From positions 50,238 to 114,237 of the forward strand of contig CANRAD010000003.1 of the NCBI GenBank assembly GCA_947628505.1: a DNA stretch of 64,000 bases, in the 5' to 3' direction. This document shows, piece by piece, positions 43,593 to 52,398 of this stretch. The notes under the pieces are model-generated. The model had not been told where the DNA came from, searched no databases, and saw only the letters and a list, made by a program, of their open reading frames with translations. Made by a program: the position numbers and the translations under genes. Every line of letters begins with the position of its first letter. The stretch's first letter is position 1. The stretch is from an uncultured Clostridia bacterium. Its GTDB lineage: Bacteria > Bacillota > Clostridia > Christensenellales > Borkfalkiaceae.

Positions 43593-44751
43593 TCTGCCCC
43601 GCGACATACGGCGAATACTTTGAGGGATTTACTACTTTGTATCCGCCTTCTTCGATATTTGTGTAATAAAAGTATTTTTTGCTTTCGGGCTCTTGCGGAA
43701 GTGTTCCTTCGTAACTGAACACGACCTGCCTGTCCGAAAGTTTCGTCTCTATGAATTCAATAGCTTTTTCGGCTCCCATTACCATAATCGCCGTAGTATA
43801 CGCGTCGTTTTCCGCCGCGGAGCCGCCTATGACTGTGGCCGTCATTATGCCGTTCTGCACCGGTTTGCCCGTGAACGGATCTATTATATGACAATATCTG
43901 ACGTCGCCGATTGAATAAAACTGTTCGTAATCTCCGCTTGTGGAAACGCATGTATCGCTGACGTTCATCTCAAAATAGGAACTCCCGTAATATCCTCCGC
44001 GCGGATCGGTGAAACCCATAGTGAAGAACCCCGAATCCGGTTTGAAACGCTTTAACGCTATACTGCTCGAACCGAAATTGAAATAACCGTATTCAAAGCC
44101 GTATCGGTCAATCAACTCGTTGACCTTGTCCGCGGCGTATCCTTTGCCTATGCCGCCGAGGTCAATCTTCATAGCGAGAGTTTTTCCGTCGACAACGCAC
44201 ACGGCATCGGGCTTCGTTGCGTAATATTTAACGCCTTCTTGGGTAAGTTCTGTTTCTTTAAAGTGCGAAGCGAGTTCGGCGTATGCGCCGACTTCCTCAT
44301 CGCCCGGCAACTCCTCTTCGCTGTCGGGATACGGGAGACTGCCGCCGAAACCGTAAGCGCGCACGCTGTAATAAACCGCGGGATTATACGCGCCGTCGGT
44401 TAACTCGCATATATCGAGAGCCGATTTCAGTACTTCGTAGGAGGTTTTATCCATCTCCACTTTTTCGCCGGGCGACGCTTCGTTGAAACGATATACGGGA
44501 GACGAAGAATCGGTTGCGCTGAGCGATTTATCTATGCTTTCAAGCAACTCGCCCGTTTCGTCGCACAGACGTCCGAAACGCTCTGCGGCGTCGCCGACGT
44601 TGAAATAGTCGTTTATACTCAAAACAGCTTCTGCGCGCATAATATAATACGAACAATAGCGGTTGCCGAAAATCCGCTTATCCTCTTGTGCGCAACCGCA
44701 AAAAAACGATATTGCAAAAAGCGCCGCAAAGGCGCAGAAAAACTTCTTCAC
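43582..44751 (-). CDS. apbE: FAD:protein FMN transferase ApbE, lipoprotein
   Basis: 389 residues from a GTG at 44751. From this start the sequence has a short basic end, a hydrophobic stretch and Cys (FAALFAISFFCGC), a lipoprotein signal. The catalytic domain has MKIDLGGIGKGYAAD, FNFGSSSIAL and HIIDPFTGKPVQNG, with SAAENDAYTTAIMVMG (metal and FAD contacts). It transfers FMN from FAD onto Thr/Ser of RnfG and RnfD. A longer reading from 44817 has no ribosome site and crosses the promoter. The GTG lies six bases beyond a consensus -10, so the message is predicted leaderless. Confidence 0.93.
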   Translation of the reverse strand: MKKFFCAFAALFAISFFCGCAQEDKRIFGNRYCSYYIMRAEAVLSINDYFNVGDAAERFGRLCDETGELLESIDKSLSATDSSSPVYRFNEASPGEKVEMDKTSYEVLKSALDICELTDGAYNPAVYYSVRAYGFGGSLPYPDSEEELPGDEEVGAYAELASHFKETELTQEGVKYYATKPDAVCVVDGKTLAMKIDLGGIGKGYAADKVNELIDRYGFEYGYFNFGSSSIALKRFKPDSGFFTMGFTDPRGGYYGSSYFEMNVSDTCVSTSGDYEQFYSIGDVRYCHIIDPFTGKPVQNGIMTATVIGGSAAENDAYTTAIMVMGAEKAIEFIETKLSDRQVVFSYEGTLPQEPESKKYFYYTNIEEGGYKVVNPSKYSPYVAGQNVA

Positions 44752-44757
44752 GGGTGT

Positions 44758-44786
44758 ATTATAATATAAACCTCTGTAAAAATCAA
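44758..44786 (-). promoter_or_regulatory. Promoter of apbE (leaderless type)
   Basis: On the minus strand TTGATT (44786-44781), 17-base spacer, TATAAT (44763-44758), then six bases to GTG. The -35 is also the start of the T tract of the lgt terminator. Confidence 0.75.
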
Positions 44787-44815
44787 GCGGCGCGGACGTT
44801 TTAAGTCCGCGCCGC
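44781..44815 (-). terminator. Terminator of lgt
   Basis: GCGGCGCGGAC (44787-44797) pairs perfectly with GTCCGCGCCGC (44805-44815). On the minus strand TTGATTTTTA follows. Confidence 0.8.
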
Positions 44816-44826
44816 ACCGTTTATCT

Positions 44827-45729
44827 TTAATCTTCGCCGTTAGCCGCGCTTATCTGCGCGCTTTCGTCGGAAGGAGCCGCTTGCTTCGGAAGAAAGGGAT
44901 TTTTCATATGTTTTTGAAGCACGAACGCTTGAAGGAAAATATAACCTATCCCCGCAATCGCCATTACGAGCGACCATATCTGCGAAGGTGAAAGCGCGGA
45001 ACCTATAAATTCTCCGCGCTCGTCGCCGCGCACGAATTCTATGAAAAATCTCCAAACTCCGTATGCGAACGCGTATAGCGCAAAGTTATAATTGAATCTG
45101 AATCTGAAATAGAGCACGGCCATAATTACGCCGAGTATGACGAGGAAAATACATTCGTATAATTGCGTGGGAACGACGAGGTTGTCGGAATGTACTCCGT
45201 TGGGAGCGGAAACGGGCAAGCCCCAGACATGACCGGGAAAATCGGAAACGGACTTACCGTAACAGCATCCCGCAAAAAGACAGCCGAGTCTGCCGAACGC
45301 GTGAGCTATAACTATGCCTATCGGAATGAAAGGCAGAGCGTCGGTAAGCGTTGCGTTCATGTTGTTTTTGAAAAGTTTTATCTTCGTGCGCGGAGCGATT
45401 ACGTAGATATACAGCCAATAGACGATGAGGAAACTTGCCACTCCGCCTATAAGCCCGCCTATGAACGTCATACTGCCGCCGAGATTGAAACCGGCTTGGG
45501 GATTGTCTATGTAGTTATAGATTGCCTGAAATATCATTGCCGAAAAAATACCGAAGCCGGTGCCCAAAACTCCGATTACAAGTATTTTATTCGTGGCGTC
45601 TTCGTTGAACTTCTGTTTCCACATAGTGAACAGAAGAAAGCCGAAACACGCCAGAATTCCCACCGCCATGCATATGCCGTAAGCGTATATGCCGTGGCCG
45701 GCAATTGTGAATAAAGGCTGAGGATGCAT
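44827..45729 (-). CDS. lgt: Prolipoprotein diacylglyceryl transferase
   Basis: 300 residues, seven helices. The essential signature is HAFGRLGCLFAGCCYG; further contacts are GGLIGG and the late YGVWRFFIEFVRGDERG. It adds the diacylglyceryl group to the lipobox Cys of prelipoproteins such as the neighbouring ApbE. The C-terminal 30 residues are a soluble, Ala/Ser-rich extension. Start: MHPQP with AGAGG upstream. Confidence 0.95.
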   Translation of the reverse strand: MHPQPLFTIAGHGIYAYGICMAVGILACFGFLLFTMWKQKFNEDATNKILVIGVLGTGFGIFSAMIFQAIYNYIDNPQAGFNLGGSMTFIGGLIGGVASFLIVYWLYIYVIAPRTKIKLFKNNMNATLTDALPFIPIGIVIAHAFGRLGCLFAGCCYGKSVSDFPGHVWGLPVSAPNGVHSDNLVVPTQLYECIFLVILGVIMAVLYFRFRFNYNFALYAFAYGVWRFFIEFVRGDERGEFIGSALSPSQIWSLVMAIAGIGYIFLQAFVLQKHMKNPFLPKQAAPSDESAQISAANGED

Positions 45730-45753
45730 AACATATTCCTCTTTTTTTTCTAT

Positions 45754-45782
45754 AATATATCACCGCGCAGAGGGTTTGTCAA
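45754..45782 (-). promoter_or_regulatory. Promoter of lgt
   Basis: On the minus strand TTGACA (45782-45777), 17-base spacer, TATATT (45759-45754). It lies immediately after the leuA stop. Confidence 0.85.
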
Positions 45783-45794
45783 ACGATTGCGCTT

Positions 45795-47444
45795 TTAAGC
45801 AAGAAGGTTGTTGACCGCCGAGACGAGGGCTTTATAGCTCGATTTTATTATGTCGTCGTCTATTCCCGCGCCCCAGAAAGCGGAGCCGCCGCTTTCCACG
45901 CCGACATACGATATAGCCTTTGCGCTCGAACTGTCGGAAAGCGCATGCTGCTCATAGCCAGTGAGCAAGTAATTTACGGAAAAGAACTTCTTCAAGGCGT
46001 TGGAAACCGCGTCGAGTCTGCCGTTGCCGTTTGCTCTGACGACGTGTTCGGCGCCGTCAGAAAATATCGTTACGATAGCCTCTATGCCGTTGACCTGTCT
46101 GAAATGGCACTCCCTTATATCGAATTTCGACCTGTTGCGCAGAAAATTATCCTCGAAAATTCTGTACAGTTCGTCGGCGCGGAGCTCTTTATGGAGTACG
46201 TCCGAGACTTTTTTGGCCTTATAGCCCATATCCTCTTTCATTCTTCTCGGCAAATCTATGCCGTAATTGGATTTGAGAACGTAACCGACGCCGCCCTTTC
46301 CCGATTGGGAATTTATGCGGATGACGTCGGAATCGTACTGTCTGCCGACGTCCTTAGGATCTATGGGAAGATAGGGAACCGTCCATTTCCCGCCATCTTT
46401 TCTGAGTTCCATACCCTTTGCGATGGCGTCCTGATGGGAACCGGAAAAGGCCGCGAACACGAGTTCTCCCGCATACGGCTGACGCGCGGATACGTTCATG
46501 CCCGTGAAATTTTTATACATCGAGCAGACGTATGGCATATTTTCGAGATTGAGCTTCGGATCCACGCCCTGAGAGAACATATTTCCGGCAAGCGTTACGA
46601 TGTCGACGTTGCCCGTTCTCTCGCCGTTCCCGAACAGCGTGCCCTCCACCCTGTCGGCTCCGGCAAGCAGTCCGAGCTCCGCCGCGGCAACGCCGCAGCC
46701 CCTGTCGTTATGCGGATGAAGAGAAATGAGAATGTTGTCTCTGTATTTGACGTTTTTATGGATATATTCCACCTGCTGAGCGTATACGTGCGGCGAGGCG
46801 TTTTCGACAGTGGCCGGAAGATTTATTATGTGTTTTCTGCGTTTATCGGGCTTCCACACGTCGAGAACGGCGTTTATTACTTCCAGCGCATATTCCGGTT
46901 CGGTTCCCGTGAACGACTCGGGAGAATATTCGAAAATATAATCCGCGCCCTCGTCGTCGGAGAGCTTTTTGAGAAGTTTCGCGCCGTCTACGGCTATCTT
47001 TTTTATCTCTTCCCTGTTCTTTCTGAACACCTGCTCCCTTTGGGCGAGCGAAGTGGAATTATACACGTGAACTATGACGTTCGCTGCGCCGCGAACGGCT
47101 TCGAACGTCTTTTTTATTATATGTTCGCGCGCCTGAGTAAGCACCTGCACGGTTACGTCGTCCGGAATGAGATTCTTCTCTATCAATGTGCGCATGAACG
47201 AATACTCGGTGTCGGAGGCCGCGGGAAAGCCGACCTCGATATGCTTGAAACCGAGCTCTACGAGCAATTTGAAGAATTCAACCTTAGTGGCCTCGTCCAT
47301 TGGCTCGATAAGGCTTTGATTGCCGTCGCGGAGGTCTACCGAGCACCAGACGGGAGCGCGCTCTATTCTGTCGCGCTCCGCCCAATCCATACACCTTTGG
47401 GGCGGCAAAAAGTATTGCGGGGCATATTTCTCGAAATTTTTCAT
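45795..47444 (-). CDS. leuA: 2-isopropylmalate synthase (LeuA type 2)
   Basis: 549 residues, the long (yeast-like) form. The TIM barrel starts APVWCSVDLRDGNQSLIEPM; the metal site includes SLHPHNDRGCGVAAAELG, and GERTGNVDIVTLAGNM is conserved. A C-terminal regulatory domain of about 120 residues, the leucine allosteric site, is present. It condenses acetyl-CoA with 2-oxoisovalerate in leucine synthesis. AAAGGAG precedes the ATG. Other leu genes are not adjacent. Control is by a T-box leader. Confidence 0.95.
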   Translation of the reverse strand: MKNFEKYAPQYFLPPQRCMDWAERDRIERAPVWCSVDLRDGNQSLIEPMDEATKVEFFKLLVELGFKHIEVGFPAASDTEYSFMRTLIEKNLIPDDVTVQVLTQAREHIIKKTFEAVRGAANVIVHVYNSTSLAQREQVFRKNREEIKKIAVDGAKLLKKLSDDEGADYIFEYSPESFTGTEPEYALEVINAVLDVWKPDKRRKHIINLPATVENASPHVYAQQVEYIHKNVKYRDNILISLHPHNDRGCGVAAAELGLLAGADRVEGTLFGNGERTGNVDIVTLAGNMFSQGVDPKLNLENMPYVCSMYKNFTGMNVSARQPYAGELVFAAFSGSHQDAIAKGMELRKDGGKWTVPYLPIDPKDVGRQYDSDVIRINSQSGKGGVGYVLKSNYGIDLPRRMKEDMGYKAKKVSDVLHKELRADELYRIFEDNFLRNRSKFDIRECHFRQVNGIEAIVTIFSDGAEHVVRANGNGRLDAVSNALKKFFSVNYLLTGYEQHALSDSSSAKAISYVGVESGGSAFWGAGIDDDIIKSSYKALVSAVNNLLA

Positions 47445-47469
47445 CTCTGCTCCTTTGAATAGCTATAAA

Positions 47470-47736
47470 AATACGCCTCTTTGCACAAAGAGGCGTATTA
47501 AACGCGGTACCACTCTTCTTCGCGGCAATAAGCCGCCTCACGGGATTAACCCTTTCCATTTTACGGCGGAAAACCGTTTCGGACTACTCCGTTCGCCCGA
47601 ACCGCTCCGCGGCGAGTTCGCGCCCTCAATACCGTTTGCCTCGCACCGTGCGGCAAATCTCTGAACCGTTGATGAGCGTTACTGCTCCGCTTCGTCGCGT
47701 TTATAACCGCGCCGTCTTGCGCGGTTTTTTGAAATT
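47470..47736 (-). promoter_or_regulatory. T-box leader of leuA, leucine-type specifier CUC
   Basis: Minus-strand RNA from about 47736. Stem I contains the AG-bulge motif TTCAGAGA and the apical GGTGCGAGG. The specifier loop reads GCGCGAACTCGCC, giving CTC (Leu). The T-box itself is AGAGTGGTACCGCG (47516-47503), and the terminator is AATACGCCTCTTTG/CAAAGAGGCGTATT (47499-47470) with TTTTTATAG after it. Uncharged tRNA-Leu should prevent termination and raise leuA expression. Confidence 0.92.
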
Positions 47737-47742
47737 ATATAT

Positions 47743-47771
47743 ATTTTATCACGCCGCCGTTGTTTCGTCAA
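47743..47771 (-). promoter_or_regulatory. Promoter of the leuA T-box
   Basis: On the minus strand TTGACG (47771-47766), 17-base spacer, TAAAAT (47748-47743). The -35 lies inside the last codons of the upstream MATE gene. Confidence 0.75.
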
Positions 47772-49146
47772 GGGTTTTTTCCGAAAAGGTTTTCACTCCG
47801 CGAACGCATTTTGTCAGACGCCAGAAAGTGAGCGCGACGAACATGCTTACGGACCAGCCTATGGCCCATGCCCAGCATACGCCCGAAAAACCCCAGCCGC
47901 AATATATTAAAATATATACGAGCGAAACTCTCAATATGAGATCGGTGAACGTGCTTATGGTAAATCCGAGGTTTCCGCCGCAACCGCGCACCGCGCCGTC
48001 GGCGACTATCTTAACGCACACGGCCGGCAAAAACGACGAAACTATTATGAGAAACCGCGCGGAATACGCCAAGGCTTCGTCGGTGAGTTTTTCGCTCTGA
48101 ACGAACAGCCGCGTCAACGGGTACGGAATACTTACGAACAGAACGAGGAAAACGCAAGTGGTTACGAGCGCAAAAGCGAGAACGGCCCAAAAGCCCTGCT
48201 TTATCCGCCTGTATTCGCCCGCGGCCTTGTTTTGCGCGCAGAAATTGGCAAGTCCGTTCGTCATGCTTCCCACGCCCATATTCGACATACTGATGAGTTT
48301 GAACGCCGTCGTGAAGCCCGTGGTGGCGTCCTCGCCCAAGAGATTTATCTGCTTCATTATGAAGAAGTTTCCCACGGAGACGAAGCTCTGCTGCAAAATT
48401 ATGGGAACGGACGTCGCGGTGAGATCCTTTAAAATCGCGCCGTTGAATACGCGAGGTTTGACTTCGGACTTTACGGCGGAAAGTTTACGGATGAGAACTA
48501 TAACCGTAAGAACGCACGATATCGCCTGCGATATAAACGTGGCCCATGCCGCTCCGGCCACGTCGAGATGAAGCGCGGGCACAAACAAAAAGTCGAGCCC
48601 GACGTTGAGCACGGAAGATATCACGAGGAATATGAAGGGCGTTTTGCTGTCGCCGAGCGCAGAACATACTCCGCATCCGAGGTTATATAAAAAGACGAAC
48701 GGCATCGAGCCGGCGTATATATAAAGATATGTAAGGCAATCGTCGAAATAGGAGCCGTGAACGCTCAACGCGCGCAAGAAAAACGGAGCGAAGCCCATTC
48801 CCACGGACATCACCGCCGCACACAACACCGCAAAGGATATCAAAGATGTGTTCACAGTCTCTCTGACGCCCTTGTTGTCGTGCGCGCCGAAATGTTTGGC
48901 GATTATAACGGCGCATCCGCCGTTTGCGCCAAGCGCAAACGCAAGAAGAATATTTATGACGTTTGTGGCGTTGCCTATCGCGTCCACGGAGAGCGCGCCC
49001 TCCGCCGCGAAATTGCCCACGACAAGCAAGTCCACGAGCGAATACAACTGCTGAACCATAGCGCTGCCGAAAAGGGGCAACGAATATTTCAGTAAAGTAA
49101 TAAAAACTTTGCCGTGCGTCAGATCAACCGTCTTTGCCGATTTCAT
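47749..49146 (-). CDS. MATE family efflux transporter (second copy)
   Basis: 465 residues, 12 predicted helices in two halves. LLKYSLPLFGSAMVQQLYSLVDLLVVGNF opens the first half and the second begins near residue 235 (ATSVPIILQQSFVSVGNFF). It is only distantly similar to the other MATE protein in this window. Substrates are probably drug-like cations. No Shine-Dalgarno sequence precedes the ATG; a consensus -10 lies nine bases upstream, so the 5' leader is about two or three bases. Its 3' end contains the -35 of the leuA leader. Confidence 0.9.
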   Translation of the reverse strand: MKSAKTVDLTHGKVFITLLKYSLPLFGSAMVQQLYSLVDLLVVGNFAAEGALSVDAIGNATNVINILLAFALGANGGCAVIIAKHFGAHDNKGVRETVNTSLISFAVLCAAVMSVGMGFAPFFLRALSVHGSYFDDCLTYLYIYAGSMPFVFLYNLGCGVCSALGDSKTPFIFLVISSVLNVGLDFLFVPALHLDVAGAAWATFISQAISCVLTVIVLIRKLSAVKSEVKPRVFNGAILKDLTATSVPIILQQSFVSVGNFFIMKQINLLGEDATTGFTTAFKLISMSNMGVGSMTNGLANFCAQNKAAGEYRRIKQGFWAVLAFALVTTCVFLVLFVSIPYPLTRLFVQSEKLTDEALAYSARFLIIVSSFLPAVCVKIVADGAVRGCGGNLGFTISTFTDLILRVSLVYILIYCGWGFSGVCWAWAIGWSVSMFVALTFWRLTKCVRGVKTFSEKTLDETTAA

Positions 49147-49155
49147 ACCACGGCT

Positions 49156-49184
49156 ATTATAATTTCAAACGCCGGAAAAATCAA
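49156..49184 (-). promoter_or_regulatory. Promoter of the second MATE gene (near-leaderless)
   Basis: On the minus strand TTGATT (49184-49179), 17-base spacer, TATAAT (49161-49156), nine bases before the ATG at 49146. Confidence 0.7.
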
Positions 49185-49187
49185 CTC

Positions 49188-49222
49188 AAAAAAGCGCGCA
49201 AAGTAATTTTGCGCGCTTTTTT
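49188..49222. terminator. Bidirectional terminator after the SSB-like gene
   Basis: AAAAAGCGCGCAAA (from 49189) pairs with TTTTGCGCGCTTTTT (to 49221), with A and T runs on both sides. Confidence 0.85.
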
Positions 49223-49909
49223 TCAATCGTTGGCTTCGTATGCCCGCGGAGACGAATAGAGATCGAATTCCTCGTCTATGTCGAATTCGGAATCGTCGTC
49301 GAACGCGGCGAGTTTCGAAATGGAAACTTCGTAAGCCGTCATGGTAACGAAACTGTCGTCCGGCTGTTTTTTCTGATACTCTCTGCTCTGTATTCTGCCC
49401 GAGAGCGCAACCCTGTCTCCTACCGTCAAATTGCGCACGAAGCGCGCGTTTCTCCCCCACGCTATCGCCGGAATATAGTCCGACTTGTTATAACTGCGGT
49501 TCACGGCTATCAGAAGGTCTGCGATTTCGCGGTTGAACGGCGTCGTCCTGTACACCGGCGGTTTGCATATATAGCCGGAAAGCACTATCGAATTGGGATT
49601 TTTGCCAGGCTGGCTATCGAGGAGTTCCCTTATGAAAACCGTGAGCATGAGCCGTGATTTTCCGCCTTCGAGCTTGTTATAACTTCTGAACTGACCGAGA
49701 GCGCAAATGGCGTCGCCGACTTTCATATCCGGCGTCATAATCCTCTCGGAAACGGTTACGGGCAATATGTCCGCCTGACCTGAAAGCCTCATCACCTTTA
49801 CGAAAAATTCGTAAAAACCCTCTCCGTATACTTCGTGGGAAAATTTCGCCTCCGAAGCTATCTCTCCGTATAAGTAAACTTTGTTGTTTTTCTCCGTACT
49901 GTAATTCAT
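49223..49909 (-). CDS. SSB-like protein with two OB folds
   Basis: 228 residues from MNYSTEK (49909), which has GGAGG six bases upstream. The second half (about 105-205) is a clear single-stranded DNA-binding OB fold: SIVLSGYICKPPVYRTTPF, IADLLIAVNRSYNKSDYIPAIAWG and VGDRVALSGRIQSREY. The first half repeats the pattern more weakly (KVYLYGEIASEAKF, MKVGDAICALGQFRSY). The C-terminus is acidic (DDDSEFDIDEEFD) but lacks the DDIPF tip that binds replication partners, so it is probably not the main replication SSB. Confidence 0.82.
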   Translation of the reverse strand: MNYSTEKNNKVYLYGEIASEAKFSHEVYGEGFYEFFVKVMRLSGQADILPVTVSERIMTPDMKVGDAICALGQFRSYNKLEGGKSRLMLTVFIRELLDSQPGKNPNSIVLSGYICKPPVYRTTPFNREIADLLIAVNRSYNKSDYIPAIAWGRNARFVRNLTVGDRVALSGRIQSREYQKKQPDDSFVTMTAYEVSISKLAAFDDDSEFDIDEEFDLYSSPRAYEAND

Positions 49910-49945
49910 ATATGCCTCCATAATTTGTATTTCTTTTCTGCGTTT

Positions 49946-50710
49946 TTATGCCGCGGGCCTCTGTCTGCCCGTGCCGTCTATGGTGAAATTTTCCCTGTAA
50001 ATGAGTTCGCCCACGGGAACGAAGGTATAGCCCTTGTTTTTCAGAGTTTCGAGTATTATGGGCACGGCTTCCGCGGTGTGCAAACCGTTGTTGTGCATAA
50101 GTATTATCGAGCCGCTCTTTACTCCGTTTATCACGCGCATGGCTATATCGGTTGCTGAAAGGTCCTTCCAATCGAGGCTGTCTACATCCCACTGTATCGT
50201 ATAGTAGCCGAGTTCCGAAGCCGTTCTTATGAGTTCGTCGTCGTAATCTCCGTAAGGCGCGCGGAAAAGCTCGACATCTTTGCCCGTAACGTTTTTTATC
50301 GCTTCGGAAGAGGAATTAAGCTCCAACTTTATTTCCTCGGAATTCTGCTTGGACATATATGAGTGAGTGGCAGAGTGCGTGCCTATTTCACAGCCCGCTT
50401 CGTCTATCTTTTTCACGAATTCCGGATATTTCTCCGTCCAGAATTCAACCATGAAAAACGTCGCTCGCACGCCGGACGTTTTCAGAGCCTGCAATATTTT
50501 GTCGGTGTAATCCGTTCCCCACGCGCAATCGAACGTTATCGATACCAATTTGTCGTCTCTTTCCACGCTGTAAATGGGCACGAGCCGGGGCGTCATATTA
50601 TAATAGACGGAATACGCGCCCGTAAAGCGCGTTGAAACGGAAAGCGCCGTAACCGTTAAAAGCGCGGCCATGCAAGCCAGAATCGTTTTTAATCTGAAAA
50701 CTTTTATCAA
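49946..50710 (-). CDS. PdaB-like polysaccharide deacetylase
   Basis: 254 residues from a TTG start with AGGAG eight bases upstream. An N-terminal signal-anchor helix (FRLKTILACMAALLTVTALS) is followed by a NodB domain: motif 1 SITFDCAWG, motif 2 THSATHSYM (metal His pair), motif 3 RAPYGDYDDELI, motif 4 WDVDSLDW and the late LMHNN. The FDxAWG form of motif 1, in place of FDDGP, is typical of the sporulation deacetylases PdaB and relatives. It would remove acetyl groups from peptidoglycan or spore cortex. A role in sporulation is an inference from this subtype. Confidence 0.82.
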   Translation of the reverse strand: MIKVFRLKTILACMAALLTVTALSVSTRFTGAYSVYYNMTPRLVPIYSVERDDKLVSITFDCAWGTDYTDKILQALKTSGVRATFFMVEFWTEKYPEFVKKIDEAGCEIGTHSATHSYMSKQNSEEIKLELNSSSEAIKNVTGKDVELFRAPYGDYDDELIRTASELGYYTIQWDVDSLDWKDLSATDIAMRVINGVKSGSIILMHNNGLHTAEAVPIILETLKNKGYTFVPVGELIYRENFTIDGTGRQRPAA

Positions 50711-50894
50711 TACGCTTTCTCCTATATAATATCCGCGATATAAATGCAAATTTTGGTTTTTATTGGTTTATTTTTTGATTATTTGTAAAATATCGTTTAA
50801 AAGGGCTTGTCAAGATTATAATATTACGCGCTCGCCGTCGTTAGAACGGCGGGCGAAAATCCGCTCGGGAAATTTGACGCACGGCAAAATGAAA

Positions 50895-50918
50895 AGAGCG
50901 GAAACAAAGTTCCGCTCT
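50895..50918. terminator. Terminator of the aspS-gatCAB operon
   Basis: AGAGCGGAA (50895-50903) pairs with TTCCGCTCT (50910-50918). CTTTT follows on plus, and CTTTTCATTTT on minus. Confidence 0.8.
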
Positions 50919-50988
50919 CTTTTAAAACATATTACGGCCGTCGGCCGCAAATGCCGGAGTTTATGTATCTGCCGGAAACCCGACGTTC

Positions 50989-52398
50989 TCAAATAAGCCG
51001 TTTTATAACGGCGTCGGCCTTTTTTATGTCCGCCTTGCCCTGCGTGGCGCGTTTTACATAGCCGTACAGCGCGGATATTGCCTTTTCCTTGCCGGCTTTG
51101 AAATCCGCGACGGCCCGAGGGTTATTTTTGACGGCTTCGGCGCATATCCTTTCAAGTTCGCCGTCGTCCACGCCCTTCATATCCTCCGCCGCTATATATT
51201 CGGACAGCGGCAAGCCGCTTGCGAGCATCTTCGAAAGCGCGCTCTGCGCCACCGTTACGTTAACGGCTCCGCTCTCCGTGAGCCTGACGAGTTCGGCGAG
51301 CTCTTCCGGACTTACCTTAATAGAAAGCTCGTCCTTTTCCTCTTCCGTCGAAAGGGTGGAATAAACTACTCCGACAATGAAATTCGCCGCGCGGGACGCC
51401 GCGGCTCCCGCTTTTACCGCTTTTTCGAAGTAATCGGCAACCTTCCTATGCTTTGTTATGAGCGCCGCAACCGACGGACTTATTCCCAAAACGTTTATAT
51501 ATCTTGTTGTTTTTTCAAGCGGCAACTCGGGGAGCGCCTCTTTTTCTCTTGCCACGACTTCATCGGGAATTATTATATCGAATATATCGGGTTCGGGGAA
51601 ATAGCGATAGTCCTGCGCGTCCTCTTTCGTGCGCATTACGTAAGTTTCACCCGTTTTTTCGTCGAAACGGAGAGTGGCCTGTTCTATTTCGCCGCCATCT
51701 TTCAAGACGTCGACCTGGCGCGCGAATTCGTACTCCATGGCCCTCTCTATGAAATTCAACGAGTTCATATTCTTTATTTCCGTGCGCGTACCGAGCGCGG
51801 TCGAGCCCTCGGGGCGGACGGAGACGTTGACGTCGCAGCGCATGCTACCCTCCTGCATTTTGCAGTCGGAAACGCCGATATAGCGCATAATCTGCCTGAG
51901 CTGTTCAACGTATTCCCGAGCTTCCGTCGGAGAGGAAATATCCGGTTCGGAAACTATTTCAATTAAAGGCACGCCGCCGCGGTTGTAGTCTATAAAGGTA
52001 AAGCCGCGTTCGTGCACGAGTTTGCCCGCGTCCTCCTCTATATGGATACGGGTTATTCCTATCTTCTTCCCGCCGGGAAGCTCCACGTAGCCGCCCTCGC
52101 ACAAGGGTTTATCGTATTGTGATATCTGATAGGCCTTGGGAAGGTCCGGATAACAGTAGTTCTTTCTGTCGAGATGGGTTACTGTATTTATCTTGCAGTG
52201 AAGAGCGAGGCCTGCTCTTACGGCAAAATCCACGACTTTTTTGTTGAGAACGGGCAAAGCCCCCGGCTGTCCCGTGCATACCGGACAGCAATGCGTGTTG
52301 GGGGCGCCGCCGAAAGCCGTAGTGCAGCCGCAGAAAATTTTGGTGGACGTTGCAAGTTCGACGTGAGTTTCAAAACCCGAAACAAGTTCGTATTTCAT
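50989..52398 (-). CDS. gatB: Asp-tRNA(Asn)/Glu-tRNA(Gln) amidotransferase subunit B
   Basis: 469 residues. The kinase-type cradle domain starts YELVSGFETHVELATSTKIFCGC and has the zinc Cys pattern CGC and CPVCTGQPG; C-terminal helical and tail (YqeY-like) domains follow. It phosphorylates the misacylated Asp or Glu on tRNA before amidation. GGAGGAGG precedes the ATG, which overlaps the gatA stop as ATGA; a 64-codon upstream extension inside gatA is rejected. Confidence 0.96.
   Translation of the reverse strand: MKYELVSGFETHVELATSTKIFCGCTTAFGGAPNTHCCPVCTGQPGALPVLNKKVVDFAVRAGLALHCKINTVTHLDRKNYCYPDLPKAYQISQYDKPLCEGGYVELPGGKKIGITRIHIEEDAGKLVHERGFTFIDYNRGGVPLIEIVSEPDISSPTEAREYVEQLRQIMRYIGVSDCKMQEGSMRCDVNVSVRPEGSTALGTRTEIKNMNSLNFIERAMEYEFARQVDVLKDGGEIEQATLRFDEKTGETYVMRTKEDAQDYRYFPEPDIFDIIIPDEVVAREKEALPELPLEKTTRYINVLGISPSVAALITKHRKVADYFEKAVKAGAAASRAANFIVGVVYSTLSTEEEKDELSIKVSPEELAELVRLTESGAVNVTVAQSALSKMLASGLPLSEYIAAEDMKGVDDGELERICAEAVKNNPRAVADFKAGKEKAISALYGYVKRATQGKADIKKADAVIKRLI

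Noticed and set aside
45945..47462. A 505-codon open frame on plus, opposite leuA
   Set aside because: It is exactly antisense to the well-supported leuA, has no ribosome site, and its composition (Phe/Arg/Ala/Tyr-rich) is that of a codon-bias shadow. Similar long antisense frames occur opposite the activase, lon, clpX, tkt and dnaK.
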